This document shows, piece after piece, positions 37,501 through 46,637 of a stretch of 64,000 nucleotides of DNA; position 1 is the first letter of the stretch, and every line of letters starts with the position of its first letter. The position numbers and the translations under genes are program-made. The notes under the pieces were generated by a model, which did not search any database, was not told the DNA's origin, and saw only the letters and a program-made list of their open reading frames with translations. The stretch is from Bacillota bacterium (GTDB lineage: Bacteria > Bacillota > Limnochordia > Darwinibacteriales > DTU012): contig JAAYNP010000026.1 of the NCBI GenBank assembly GCA_012520795.1, forward strand, positions 22,949-86,948, given 5' to 3'.

Positions 37501-38370
37501 ATGTCATCAAGATTAGGCATTAGGAAAAGGCGCTTAGCGCGATCAACAGGCGGTGACGTGGTAATTATGCTCTTTCTATTGATCGGCGCATTGTTTATGG
37601 TGATTCCGATGATCTTGGTTATCAGCAACGCGTTCAAGCCATTAAGTGAACTCTTCTTGTTTCCTCCGCGCCTGATTGTCCGCAACCCGACACTGAAGAA
37701 TTTCCATGATTTGATGGTCATGATGGCCCAGTCTTGGGTGCCTTTTGGCAGGTACTTGCTGAACTCGCTGGTTATCGTCACTTTTGGGACGTTGGGCAAT
37801 GTGTTGTTTGGCTCGTTGGCAGCTTATATCGTCTCGATCCGGAAATTTCCCGGATCCAGGATTTTTATGAGCATGGTGGTCTTTTCACTGATGTTCTCTG
37901 CCGAGGTCACCCGGATCCCGAACTATGTAACCATTGCCTTCCTGGGCTGGATTGACTCTTTGAAGGCGATTATTATCCCCCGGTGGTCGGCACCTTTGGG
38001 GTTGTATTTGGTGAGCCGTTTCATTGATGGCATGATCAACCGTTCTTTGATTGAAGCGGCTGAGATCGACGGAGCCAGCGATTTGCGGATTTACTGGCAG
38101 ATCGTGATGCCTAATATCAAGCCGGCATGGCTGACCATGATCATTTTGAGCTTCCAAGAATTGTGGCGGACTCAAGGAGGGCACTACATCTATTCTGAGC
38201 AGCTTAAAACTCTGCCGTATGCTTTGAGCCAGATTACACAGGGCGGTGTTGCTAGGCAGGGCGTGCAGCATGCAGTTACTCTGATTATGATGATTATCCC
38301 CATCATTGTTTTCGTGATCAATCAGAGCAAGATTGTGGACACCATGGGGCATTCAGGAATGGCAAACTAA
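37501..38370 (+). CDS. Sugar ABC transporter permease, MalG/UgpE-like
   Basis: 289 residues with six membrane helices. The EAA loop is IEAAEIDGASDLRIYWQIVMPNIKPAWLT. After a basic N-terminus (RKRRLARSTGGD) comes the first helix. AGGAGG precedes the ATG. The C-terminus (KIVDTMGHSGMAN) lacks the family's common final 'GL-AGA(V)KG' form. It partners the preceding permease. The NHL-YIP1 gene starts 23 bases later. Confidence 0.9.
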   Translation: MSSRLGIRKRRLARSTGGDVVIMLFLLIGALFMVIPMILVISNAFKPLSELFLFPPRLIVRNPTLKNFHDLMVMMAQSWVPFGRYLLNSLVIVTFGTLGNVLFGSLAAYIVSIRKFPGSRIFMSMVVFSLMFSAEVTRIPNYVTIAFLGWIDSLKAIIIPRWSAPLGLYLVSRFIDGMINRSLIEAAEIDGASDLRIYWQIVMPNIKPAWLTMIILSFQELWRTQGGHYIYSEQLKTLPYALSQITQGGVARQGVQHAVTLIMMIIPIIVFVINQSKIVDTMGHSGMAN

Positions 38371-38393
38371 CCTTGAAGGACGGAGTGAGGAAC

Positions 38394-40526
38394 TTGAAAT
38401 CATTGAAGGCCTTTCTGCTGGTTTGGATACTGATGGCTGTGGCCTTTGTTCCTGCGGGCGCAGTACCATATGAAACATATACTTATGATTTTTGGAATAA
38501 TCCTGTACCCTCTCCTCACGCTTATGTACCGATTCGAGTAGTTGACGGCCAAGAATTGGGGATAGGTGGTTTTAAGACGCCTCAGGATATTTTTGCCATT
38601 GATGACCATATCTATGTGGTTGATTCGGGAAACAGCCGGATTGTCCACTTAACCCGTGAGTGGCAAGTGGTCAGAATTATCGACAGCTTCGATAATACAG
38701 GTATCCAGGACAAATTTAGGAATCCCAGGGGTATTCATGTAGACGCGGCAGGGAATATGTATGTGGCCGATCGGGACAACGGCCGGATTGTGGTTCTGGA
38801 CCGGGATGCTGCTTTAAGGCAGATCATCACGTCCCCAGCGGAGACTCATGCTGACTTGTTCACCAGCGATTTTCGCTTCAGGCCTGATAAACTTGGTGTC
38901 GATCAGTATGGGACGATTTATGTGGTTTCTGCCGGTGTTTATGACGGCATCATGGAGTTCGACATTTTTGGAGAATTTCAGGGCTTTGTGGGAGCTCCCA
39001 GAGTCCATCCCACGCTCGCTGACTATATCTGGCGCTTGATTGGGACCAAAGAACAAAAGGAACGGATGAAGTTGTTCCTTCCGGTCGAACACAGCAATGT
39101 CCATGTTGATTACCGGGGCTTTATCTATGCAACAGCCACCGGGGGAGAAATCAGCGCGGAAGATAAAATCAGGCGGATCAACACGTCCGGAGTGGACCGG
39201 TTGATGCGGATTTCCTGGTCTCCGCCGATCGGTGATTTCCCAGACGTTACCAGTTCGATCTTTGTAGACGTTGTCAGTCGGGAACACGACATCTATTCGA
39301 TACTGGATCGGGCAAACGGGCGCATCTTCACATACAGCAGCACAGGGCATTTGTTGTATGCATTTGGTGCACTAGGGGAAGTCCAAGGGGCTTTTACCAA
39401 TCCGGCAGGTTTAACTGAGCTGGATCAGCATTTGCTCGTCCTGGACTCAATCAAGAATAGCATCACGGTGTTTGCTCCGACGGAATACATGCAGTTAATC
39501 CACAATGCCATAGCCAAATATTCAATGGGTAATTATGATGCAGCCACAGAGAACTGGTACAGGGTGTTGGAGTTGAACTCCAACTTCGATTTGGCCTATA
39601 CCGGCATCGGCAATGCTCACTTCATGAAGGGCGAATACGCTGAAGCCATGCGCAATTACAGACTGGCCAATGATCGGCAGAATTACTCGGAAGCTTATCG
39701 CTATTACCGCAAACAAGTGACAGAGAAGTATTTTGGCTTCTTCATGGCTGCGGTTGTAATTCTGATTATCTATGTACTGTTCTTTGCCACATCCAAAAAG
39801 AGCGAACAAAGCGTGGTTGAGGCAAAAGCCCAACAGGCGGCTACATATGATCTGGTCCAGACCTGGGAGGAGATGAAGCGCAGGCCACTTAGAATTCAGT
39901 TGAAACGGATTTGGTACGGGCTGAGCTTTGCCCTTAAACTGATGGTCAGCCCGCTGCAGGGCTTTTGGGATTTGAAATATGAAAAGCGGGGCAATCTCCC
40001 GACAGCCATAATCCTGATCATCCTGCTGGTGGTATCCTACCTGATCATGTATCAATACAGCGGATTCATCTTCAATACCCGGGACCCCCGGTATCTGAAC
40101 CTGGTATCAGAGTCGATCAGCATCCTTGTACCGATCATGATGTGGGCGGCCATCAACTGGTCGCTGACAACGCTGATGAACGGCAAAGGTACTTTCAAAG
40201 ATATTTTGATTGCCACCGGGTATTCATTCACACCTCTGATTCTGGTATTGATACCCATGACCATAGTCAGCAATTATCTGGCTGCCGATGAAGGGGCGTT
40301 TTATTATCTTGTTTTGTCCATTGCTTTGGTTTGGTCGCTGTTCCTGCTCTTTTTCAGCACCATGGTCACCCATGAATACAGCCTCGGTGCCACAATCGGT
40401 GTTACGCTCCTCATTTTGGTCGGGATTGGGATCACGATGTTCATAGCTTTGTTGTTTGTCGATATCGTTTTGCAGTTGTTCGCCTTCATTGGAGAAGTCT
40501 ATCGCGAATTGGCCTTCAGGTTGTAG
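38394..40526 (+). CDS. NHL-repeat / TPR / YIP1 membrane protein (module 1)
   Basis: About 710 residues, function unknown. Signal peptide or first helix, then an extracytoplasmic beta-propeller of NHL-like repeats (about 45-340: PQDIFAIDDHIYVVDSGNSRIVHL, NPRGIHVDAAGNMYVADRDNGRIVVLD), a TPR pair (about 365-435), a membrane helix (about 450-466) and a YIP1 domain with five or so helices (about 515-700: WSLTTLMNGKGTFKDILIATGYSFTPLIL). The start is uncertain: TTG at 38394 has GGAG eight bases upstream; in-frame GTG (38385) and TTG (38373) also exist. It heads the five-gene module repeated at 51578 and likely supports the transporter, perhaps as a glycan-sensing or docking protein. Confidence 0.75.
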   Translation: MKSLKAFLLVWILMAVAFVPAGAVPYETYTYDFWNNPVPSPHAYVPIRVVDGQELGIGGFKTPQDIFAIDDHIYVVDSGNSRIVHLTREWQVVRIIDSFDNTGIQDKFRNPRGIHVDAAGNMYVADRDNGRIVVLDRDAALRQIITSPAETHADLFTSDFRFRPDKLGVDQYGTIYVVSAGVYDGIMEFDIFGEFQGFVGAPRVHPTLADYIWRLIGTKEQKERMKLFLPVEHSNVHVDYRGFIYATATGGEISAEDKIRRINTSGVDRLMRISWSPPIGDFPDVTSSIFVDVVSREHDIYSILDRANGRIFTYSSTGHLLYAFGALGEVQGAFTNPAGLTELDQHLLVLDSIKNSITVFAPTEYMQLIHNAIAKYSMGNYDAATENWYRVLELNSNFDLAYTGIGNAHFMKGEYAEAMRNYRLANDRQNYSEAYRYYRKQVTEKYFGFFMAAVVILIIYVLFFATSKKSEQSVVEAKAQQAATYDLVQTWEEMKRRPLRIQLKRIWYGLSFALKLMVSPLQGFWDLKYEKRGNLPTAIILIILLVVSYLIMYQYSGFIFNTRDPRYLNLVSESISILVPIMMWAAINWSLTTLMNGKGTFKDILIATGYSFTPLILVLIPMTIVSNYLAADEGAFYYLVLSIALVWSLFLLFFSTMVTHEYSLGATIGVTLLILVGIGITMFIALLFVDIVLQLFAFIGEVYRELAFRL

Positions 40527-40542
40527 CAAGGAGGAAGCCGCA

Positions 40543-43260
40543 ATGAAAAAGTTTCTGCAATCAGGGGTTTTAGTCTTACTGTTACTGCTGTCCTTGTTTG
40601 CTGTGCATGTTAGCGCAGCGGTGGAGTTAAAGGGATATGAACTTGTGGCAGAAAACGAGCACTTGTACCTGTTTTTCAATACCGAGACAGCTGAGGTTGC
40701 AGTATATGATCAGCGGACGGAGCAGTTCTGGTTTACTAATCCCCAAGATCGGGCCAAGTTCGAAACTGTTGCCCGCGGCGCAGCCAAAGATGCCTTGGGA
40801 GCTCAACTGCGGATTACCTATTACGAACCTGGCGACATCATGCGGACTATGGACAGCTATAATGACAGCGTCAGTTACGGCCAGTTTGAAGCGCAGCCTA
40901 CTGAACGCGGTATTCGCGTGGAATATGTGTTTGGCAAAGAGTGGGACGACAAACACTACTTGCCACTGATTGTGGAACAGGAATTGTATGAAACAGAGAT
41001 TTTCAGCAAATTGGATTCAGGACCCCAGCGGACGATCTCCAATTTATACGCTTTGGTGGAACTGGGTGAGCCTGCCGAGGGAGAATCAGCGAACATTGCC
41101 GACAAATATGTGATTAAGGATGTAGGTGGAAACCTGACATCCCGGGATATGCGCGTGATTCACAATGTGTTTCTTGATCATGTGGTGACCTACAAGCCAA
41201 ATCTGTCGTCTCCCAATGATGTGAAGCCGGAAGATGTGGAGCCGTTTATCAGCAAGCCGTTCTATATGCTTAAACAGCGGGATCGGGACATGCTCAGCTG
41301 GGATAGGGCGGCGATCATTGACATTACCCGGGCAGTGGGATTCGATCCGGCAATGATCGGAGCAGGGTACCAAATCTACGGCCTTGAGCCAGGCTCGCCG
41401 AACATTTTGATCTTCAAAGTGCCGATCGAATACCGCCTTGATGACGAAAACCTGATTGTCAGTGTGGACACTTCGGGGATTGAATATCCCGATAATGTAA
41501 CCAATGATGAAGGGAAAAAGGTCACATATATCCTGACACAGATTGATGTGCTGCCCTATTTCAGTGCGGGCCCGAGGGGAACCGATGGGTATCTGTTTGT
41601 GCCTGATGGCTCCGGATCGATAATCCGCTTTGATAACGGGAAAACTCACCTCAATTCCTATACTAAGCGGATTTATGAACAGGATCATGCCGTTAGCATG
41701 CCCAGCATGAATGTAAAGACCTATATCAACAGTTTTCCGGTTTTTGGAATCAAGCATGAAGACAGGGCCTTGTTTGCGATAGTGGAAGCGGGTGCCACGA
41801 TCTGCCGGATTCTGGCAGATGTCTCCGGAAGAAGGATCTCGTACAATACGGTTCACCCTTCGTTTGCCATTTTTGAACGGACCACTTCTTCACTGCAGGG
41901 GGACATGCCGGATATTCACGGTGCCTCAGCTCAATGGGTTGTCAGCGGTGGTTCTTCCATCAACGTATACCAGCCAAAGATGTATGATCAACAGATTCAG
42001 ATCCGGTATGCATTCCTGGATGCAGATCAGGCTGACTATGCGGGAATGGCCCATTATTACCAGGATTATCTGGTCAACCAGGGCAAGCTGAGAAAACTCG
42101 GACCTCAATCAGGGATCCCGCTGATGTTGGAAATAATCGGCGCTGTTCAGGACCGGCGCCCCATATTGGGTGTGCCCCGGGATGTGCTTGTACCCCTGAC
42201 TACTTTTGCCCAAGCTAAATCATTCGTGTCCCAGCTGCATGCCGAGGGGATTGCGAACCTCAGCATCACTTACAATGGCTGGATGAAAAATGGTATCAGC
42301 CACTATTATCCGAATAAAGCAAGGTTGGAAACGGCATTGGGGTCCGAAGCGGAATTCATTGAATTGGGTGAGATGATCAAAGCCAACGGTGGGCAGTTCT
42401 ACCCCGCGGTGAGTTTTCAGCATGTCAAATATGACCGGATGTTTGATGCTTTCATTCCTTTCCGGGACGGCTCCCGCTCATTGGTCAGGACCATTGCAAC
42501 CAGTGTTGATCCCGTAACGATGCTGCCGTTTTATATTCTATCCCCGTCAAAACTGGATCAGCTGGTGGACGGGTATCTTGCTTCACAACAGCGATTCCTG
42601 CTGTCAGGGGTTCATCTGTCTGATTTGGCAAGCAGGCTGTATGGTGATTACCGCCGAAACAGGGTAGTGCTTCGTGAAAACGCTGTTGAGATCATCACCA
42701 AGCAGTTGGAAAAGATTATAGGTGAGTATGGCCTTGAGATTCAGTCCAACGGCATTCTTGCCTATGCGCTGCCTTATGTATCGAGCGTTATCAACTTACC
42801 ATTGGAACACAGCGGTGTTGACATTACAGATCAAGCGGTCCCGTTTGCCCAGATTTTGCTGCACGGCTATATAACCTATGCCGGTGAACCGCTGAACCGG
42901 GTTGGCGACTACCGGGATTACATTCTGAAAATGGTGGAACTGGGGGCTTACCCCTACTTCCAAGTATTTGCGGCAGAACCAAGCATACTCAAAGGAAGTG
43001 TCTATTCTGATTTCTTCACCGGAGAATTCAGCAGGGCAATTGATGATATTTTAGGGGTTTATCATGAACTGAATGGCATCCTGAGAAATGTCCAAGATCA
43101 GCGGATTGTAGCTCACCGGGAACTGGAGGATCGTGTGTATCAGACGGTGTACGAGAATGGTGTGCAAATTGTTGTCAATTACAGCCTTGAGACGGTTGAG
43201 ATAGACGGAGAGCAGATCGCACCGAAGAGTTACCGAGTATTTGAGGGGGAGAACGAATAA
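40543..43260 (+). CDS. DUF5696 domain protein, possible glycoside hydrolase (module 1)
   Basis: About 905 residues with a signal peptide (MKKFLQSGVLVLLLLLSLFAVH...). The N-terminal half (about 25-515) is beta-rich, beginning LVAENEHLYLFFNTETAEVAVYD. The following part (about 520-850) reads like a TIM barrel: LVPLTTFAQAKSFVSQLHAEGI, LSITYNGWMKNG, GGQFYPAVSFQH, LLSGVHLSDLASRLYGDY, ILLHGYITYAGEPLN. A short beta domain (about 855-905) closes it, as in many glycoside hydrolases. No activity has been shown for DUF5696 as far as I know, so hydrolase is inference. GGAGG precedes the ATG. Its stop overlaps the next permease start by one base. Confidence 0.75.
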   Translation: MKKFLQSGVLVLLLLLSLFAVHVSAAVELKGYELVAENEHLYLFFNTETAEVAVYDQRTEQFWFTNPQDRAKFETVARGAAKDALGAQLRITYYEPGDIMRTMDSYNDSVSYGQFEAQPTERGIRVEYVFGKEWDDKHYLPLIVEQELYETEIFSKLDSGPQRTISNLYALVELGEPAEGESANIADKYVIKDVGGNLTSRDMRVIHNVFLDHVVTYKPNLSSPNDVKPEDVEPFISKPFYMLKQRDRDMLSWDRAAIIDITRAVGFDPAMIGAGYQIYGLEPGSPNILIFKVPIEYRLDDENLIVSVDTSGIEYPDNVTNDEGKKVTYILTQIDVLPYFSAGPRGTDGYLFVPDGSGSIIRFDNGKTHLNSYTKRIYEQDHAVSMPSMNVKTYINSFPVFGIKHEDRALFAIVEAGATICRILADVSGRRISYNTVHPSFAIFERTTSSLQGDMPDIHGASAQWVVSGGSSINVYQPKMYDQQIQIRYAFLDADQADYAGMAHYYQDYLVNQGKLRKLGPQSGIPLMLEIIGAVQDRRPILGVPRDVLVPLTTFAQAKSFVSQLHAEGIANLSITYNGWMKNGISHYYPNKARLETALGSEAEFIELGEMIKANGGQFYPAVSFQHVKYDRMFDAFIPFRDGSRSLVRTIATSVDPVTMLPFYILSPSKLDQLVDGYLASQQRFLLSGVHLSDLASRLYGDYRRNRVVLRENAVEIITKQLEKIIGEYGLEIQSNGILAYALPYVSSVINLPLEHSGVDITDQAVPFAQILLHGYITYAGEPLNRVGDYRDYILKMVELGAYPYFQVFAAEPSILKGSVYSDFFTGEFSRAIDDILGVYHELNGILRNVQDQRIVAHRELEDRVYQTVYENGVQIVVNYSLETVEIDGEQIAPKSYRVFEGENE

Positions 43261-44186
43261 TGAAGGCAAAGCGTGGGAGCCGTTTCAGTTTGCGGACACG
43301 GGAGGCAATAAACGGACATCTCTTTACCCTGCCGTTTGTGATTGGATTCATAGCGATGTTCCTATACCCGTTTATCCAATCGATCATGTTCAGTTTAAGC
43401 GAGCTTGAGATCAGCACGGAAGGGTATAAACTCATTTGGGTTGGATTGGATAATTATTACAACGCTCTTTTTGTCAATGCTGAATATCCCCGGTTATTGG
43501 CGGAAACCGCCCTGCAAATGCTGAGAGACGTTCCGCTGATTCTGGTGTTCAGTTTCTTTGCAGCGATACTGCTTAATCAAAGATTTAAAGGCCGGCTGTT
43601 TGCCCGCGTTGTCTTTTTCCTTCCAGTGATTTTAGCGGCTGATATCATCATGCGCATGGAAAGTGCCGATTATATCTCCGCTTTCCTCGATGCGTCGCTG
43701 GCTGAAGAAGCGGCAGTCCAGGGGACGCTGGGCACGATTTTCAGCCGCGGCCAGTTGGTAAGCGTGCTGATGTATATGAAGCTTCCCCAGCAGTTGGTTA
43801 CCTATATTGTCAGCGGCTCTGAGCAGATAGCGACAATTATCCGCTCATCGGGAGTGCAAATTCTCATCTTTTTAGCTGGTTTGCAGTCCATATCACCTTC
43901 TTTGTTTGAAGTTGCCAAGATTGAAGGGGCGACGGGGTGGGAGTGTTTTTGGATGATAACTTTCCCGATGCTGAGCCCATTGATTGTTACCAATATCGTT
44001 TACAGCATCATCGATTTCTTCACAATACCTTCAAACCCACTGGTTGACTTTATCAAGTCAAACATGTTTGGAGGGGCGGGATATGGAGTGGCGATGGCCA
44101 TGAGCTGGTTGTACTTTGTTTTCATTGCTCTGTTCCTGCTGTTAACTGCCGGGTTGATTTCGCGGAAAGTCGTTTATATGGAGTAA
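43260..44186 (+). CDS. Sugar ABC transporter permease, MalF-like (module 1)
   Basis: 308 residues. The N-terminus RTREAINGHLFTLPFVIGFIAMFLYPFIQS leads into six helices. The EAA loop is FEVAKIEGATGWECFWMITFPMLSP. Between helices 3 and 4 is an insert of about 60 residues (about 140-200, YISAFLDASLAEEAAVQGTLG...) not present in the permease at 36535, but shared with the module 2 paralogue at 56588. The ATG overlaps the DUF5696 stop (TAATG). This ties the DUF5696 product and the importer closely together. Confidence 0.9.
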   Translation: MKAKRGSRFSLRTREAINGHLFTLPFVIGFIAMFLYPFIQSIMFSLSELEISTEGYKLIWVGLDNYYNALFVNAEYPRLLAETALQMLRDVPLILVFSFFAAILLNQRFKGRLFARVVFFLPVILAADIIMRMESADYISAFLDASLAEEAAVQGTLGTIFSRGQLVSVLMYMKLPQQLVTYIVSGSEQIATIIRSSGVQILIFLAGLQSISPSLFEVAKIEGATGWECFWMITFPMLSPLIVTNIVYSIIDFFTIPSNPLVDFIKSNMFGGAGYGVAMAMSWLYFVFIALFLLLTAGLISRKVVYME

Positions 44187-44204
44187 GGCAGGAGGGATGG
44201 TGTG

Positions 44205-45113
44205 ATGAAACGTAAGCATGTAATCGGATTTGTAATCGGAGCCCTCAGGTTTTTGGTCGTGATCAGCATCTGTTATGTGATCTTAAGGCCGCTGCTGGCC
44301 AAGATCGTGTCGTCATTCATGATGGAACGGGATCTGTATGATCAGACTGTGAAGTGGATTCCCCGCAATTTCACATGGGAAAACTATAAGGCAATGTATG
44401 TGCATATGAAGTATCTCACCGCTTTACGGAATTCCCTATCCTTTTCTCTGCTGATCGCCTTATTGCAGCTGGCATCCTGTACATTGGTGGGCTACGGTCT
44501 GGCCCGGTTCCGTTTTCCAGCTGCCAGACTGATTTTTGCCCTGGCCATCTTTACGCTGATTGTACCGCCGCAGATCATCATTTTGCCTTTGTATCTCAAT
44601 TTCCGGTACTTCTCCATTCCATTTGTGTTGCCCAAACCTGGAATCAACCTCTTGGACAGTGTCTGGCCGTTTGTCTTCATGGCCGCGAGCGGCACGGGGT
44701 TTAACAACGGCTTGTTTATCTACATCATGCGCCAGTTCTTTAAGAATTCGCCCAAGTCCCTGGAGGAAGCGGCCTACATCGACGGTGCCAACGCCATGCA
44801 GACATTCTTGCGGGTAATGCTGCCGGGGGCGGTTCCCGCTTTGGTGATCGTCTTTCTGTTTGCCTTTGTCTGGCAGTACAACGATTATTTCTTCACCGGC
44901 ATGTATTGGCCGAAAGCCGTACTTTTATCCCATACACTGGATACTGCCGCTCAAGGCTACGCTCACGCGCTGGGGACTCACTTCCAAGGTCACTATATTT
45001 CCCTGTTGAACAACACCGGGATGATCCTGTTTATTCTGCCGCTGTTGATCCTGTTCGGGTTCACGCAGCGCTACTTCATTGAGAGTGTGGAGCGCACAGG
45101 TATAGTGGGATGA
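44205..45113 (+). CDS. Sugar ABC transporter permease, MalG-like (module 1)
   Basis: 302 residues, six helices, EAA loop LEEAAYIDGANAMQTFLRVMLPGAVPAL. It ends FIESVERTGIVG, a form of the usual end of MalG-type permeases. AGGAGGG lies eight bases before the ATG at 44205; a GTG one codon earlier is also possible. It pairs with the preceding permease. About 110 bases separate it from the binding-protein gene, enough for a processing or attenuation site, but I see no strong hairpin there. Confidence 0.9.
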   Translation: MKRKHVIGFVIGALRFLVVISICYVILRPLLAKIVSSFMMERDLYDQTVKWIPRNFTWENYKAMYVHMKYLTALRNSLSFSLLIALLQLASCTLVGYGLARFRFPAARLIFALAIFTLIVPPQIIILPLYLNFRYFSIPFVLPKPGINLLDSVWPFVFMAASGTGFNNGLFIYIMRQFFKNSPKSLEEAAYIDGANAMQTFLRVMLPGAVPALVIVFLFAFVWQYNDYFFTGMYWPKAVLLSHTLDTAAQGYAHALGTHFQGHYISLLNNTGMILFILPLLILFGFTQRYFIESVERTGIVG

Positions 45114-45222
45114 TTAAAGGGATACAACGTACATCACGGGGGTGGGGGTGATAGGGGAAATAGACAGTTTAGCTTAGGTGAGCAGCCGCTTAACTCGAAA
45201 TTCTCAAAGGAGGTATTGGCTA

Positions 45223-46551
45223 GTGAGGAAGTTGTTGGTTGTTGGGATAGTAGTGAGTCTGCTGGCCTTTGGCAGCACCGCTCTCGCTTTTGATCTGACC
45301 GATTTCGGCCTGCAGCCGGCGGAAAACTATGATTTTGGCGGCGAGACGGTAACCATCATATCATGGACCAGCGACAGGATACCTGGTTATTTTGAAACCG
45401 ATTTGGCTGTAATGGGCCGGGTTGAGGAAGCGGAGGAGTTGTTCAACTGCAAGATTGATTGGCTGTATACACGGGAAATTCCCGAACAGAATTTCAGCCG
45501 GCTCTTGGCAGGCGATTCATACAATGATCTGTGGCATGCCCAGAACAAGATTGGTTACTGGGAGCTTGTAGCCAACGATGCCGCATACCCAGTGTACAAG
45601 ATTCTGCCGGAAGGTTATTATGATGCATTTCCACCCGGGATTCTGGCAGTAGAAGAAGCACTTAAATACAAAGGCCAGTATTGGGGTATCGGTCCGATGG
45701 AGTGGCGGCCGATCTTTGGTTACCAAAACGACTTGATTTTTGTGGCTTATAACAAGACTTTGATTGATCGGGAAGGCTTGGAGGATCCCTATGAGCTGTA
45801 CTTGGCCGGAGAATGGGATTGGGATGCGGCCACCAGGATTGCCGTAGCTGCAACTGCCGATCTCGACGGCGATGGGGAGACTGATCAATGGGGTATTGTT
45901 GATGCCCGTCCATGGGATCTGGCTGTATCCAACGGTGCCAGCCTGACCCGCGTCGATGAGAATGGCAAAGTAATCTTCACGGGAGATGAACCTGCCTATC
46001 TGGAAGCACTGGAGCAGTACCGCATGTGGTGGACTGAGCTGAAAGTGCAGATGCCCACCAACGCTTCCGGCGATTTGAGAAACGCCTTTGTTAACGGCAG
46101 GGCGGCAATGTGGTTTTATGCTGGAGCCTGGCAGCTGCCTGATTATCTGATGCCTATGGCCGACGAATGGGTACTCGTGCCCTATCCCAAAGGGCCAAGT
46201 GTTGACGACTATCAATGGACAGTACAAGCTATCAGTACAACTCTGCTGCCGAGTAATGCCAAGGATCCGGAAGCTTTGGTTGCTCTGAAGACTTTCCTCT
46301 GGCGTGAAGAGGATGCCCCTCAAAGCGATGTCCTGGCAAGGCATGTCCGCAATCAGGAGTCTGCCATGGTCTTCCTGGAAGGCAACCTGGAGTGGAAAGG
46401 GCAGATCTCCAGGCTGTTTGAGAACTTCTTGGCCACATATCAGGATGATGTCCGCCAGGTCGGCCAGGGTAATCTGAGCCCGGCGGCGGCTATGGCAGCG
46501 TTAAAGCCTATCATTCAAGCAAACCTTGATGATTTGTTGGGCCAGAACTAA
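45223..46551 (+). CDS. Extracellular sugar-binding protein (module 1)
   Basis: About 442 residues, signal peptide (LLVVGIVVSLLAFGSTALA) without a lipobox Cys, then a family 1 solute-binding fold: VTIISWTSDRIPGYFETD, NKTLIDREGLEDPYELYLAGEWDWDAATRIA and a Ca-like loop ADLDGDGETDQWG. The GTG at 45223 is chosen because AAAGGAGG lies nine bases upstream; the longer frame from 45178 would carry the ribosome site inside the gene. It is the capture protein for the permease pair before it and is paralogous to the protein at 58593. Confidence 0.87.
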   Translation: MRKLLVVGIVVSLLAFGSTALAFDLTDFGLQPAENYDFGGETVTIISWTSDRIPGYFETDLAVMGRVEEAEELFNCKIDWLYTREIPEQNFSRLLAGDSYNDLWHAQNKIGYWELVANDAAYPVYKILPEGYYDAFPPGILAVEEALKYKGQYWGIGPMEWRPIFGYQNDLIFVAYNKTLIDREGLEDPYELYLAGEWDWDAATRIAVAATADLDGDGETDQWGIVDARPWDLAVSNGASLTRVDENGKVIFTGDEPAYLEALEQYRMWWTELKVQMPTNASGDLRNAFVNGRAAMWFYAGAWQLPDYLMPMADEWVLVPYPKGPSVDDYQWTVQAISTTLLPSNAKDPEALVALKTFLWREEDAPQSDVLARHVRNQESAMVFLEGNLEWKGQISRLFENFLATYQDDVRQVGQGNLSPAAAMAALKPIIQANLDDLLGQN

Positions 46552-46637
46552 AGGTAACTGAACAATAGGGCATGGGAGGGGGAGGATTCCCCTTCCCGTG
46601 CATAGACCAAGAACTAATCCATGTTAGGGGTGGCGTT

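Noticed and set aside
41086..41856. Long open frame on the minus strand (256 codons)
   Set aside because: Antisense to the DUF5696 gene, whose frame is supported by its paralogue; no independent signals.
45517..46344. Long open frame on the minus strand (275 codons)
   Set aside because: It lies entirely antisense to the conserved sugar-binding-protein gene, has no ribosome site and no recognisable protein features.
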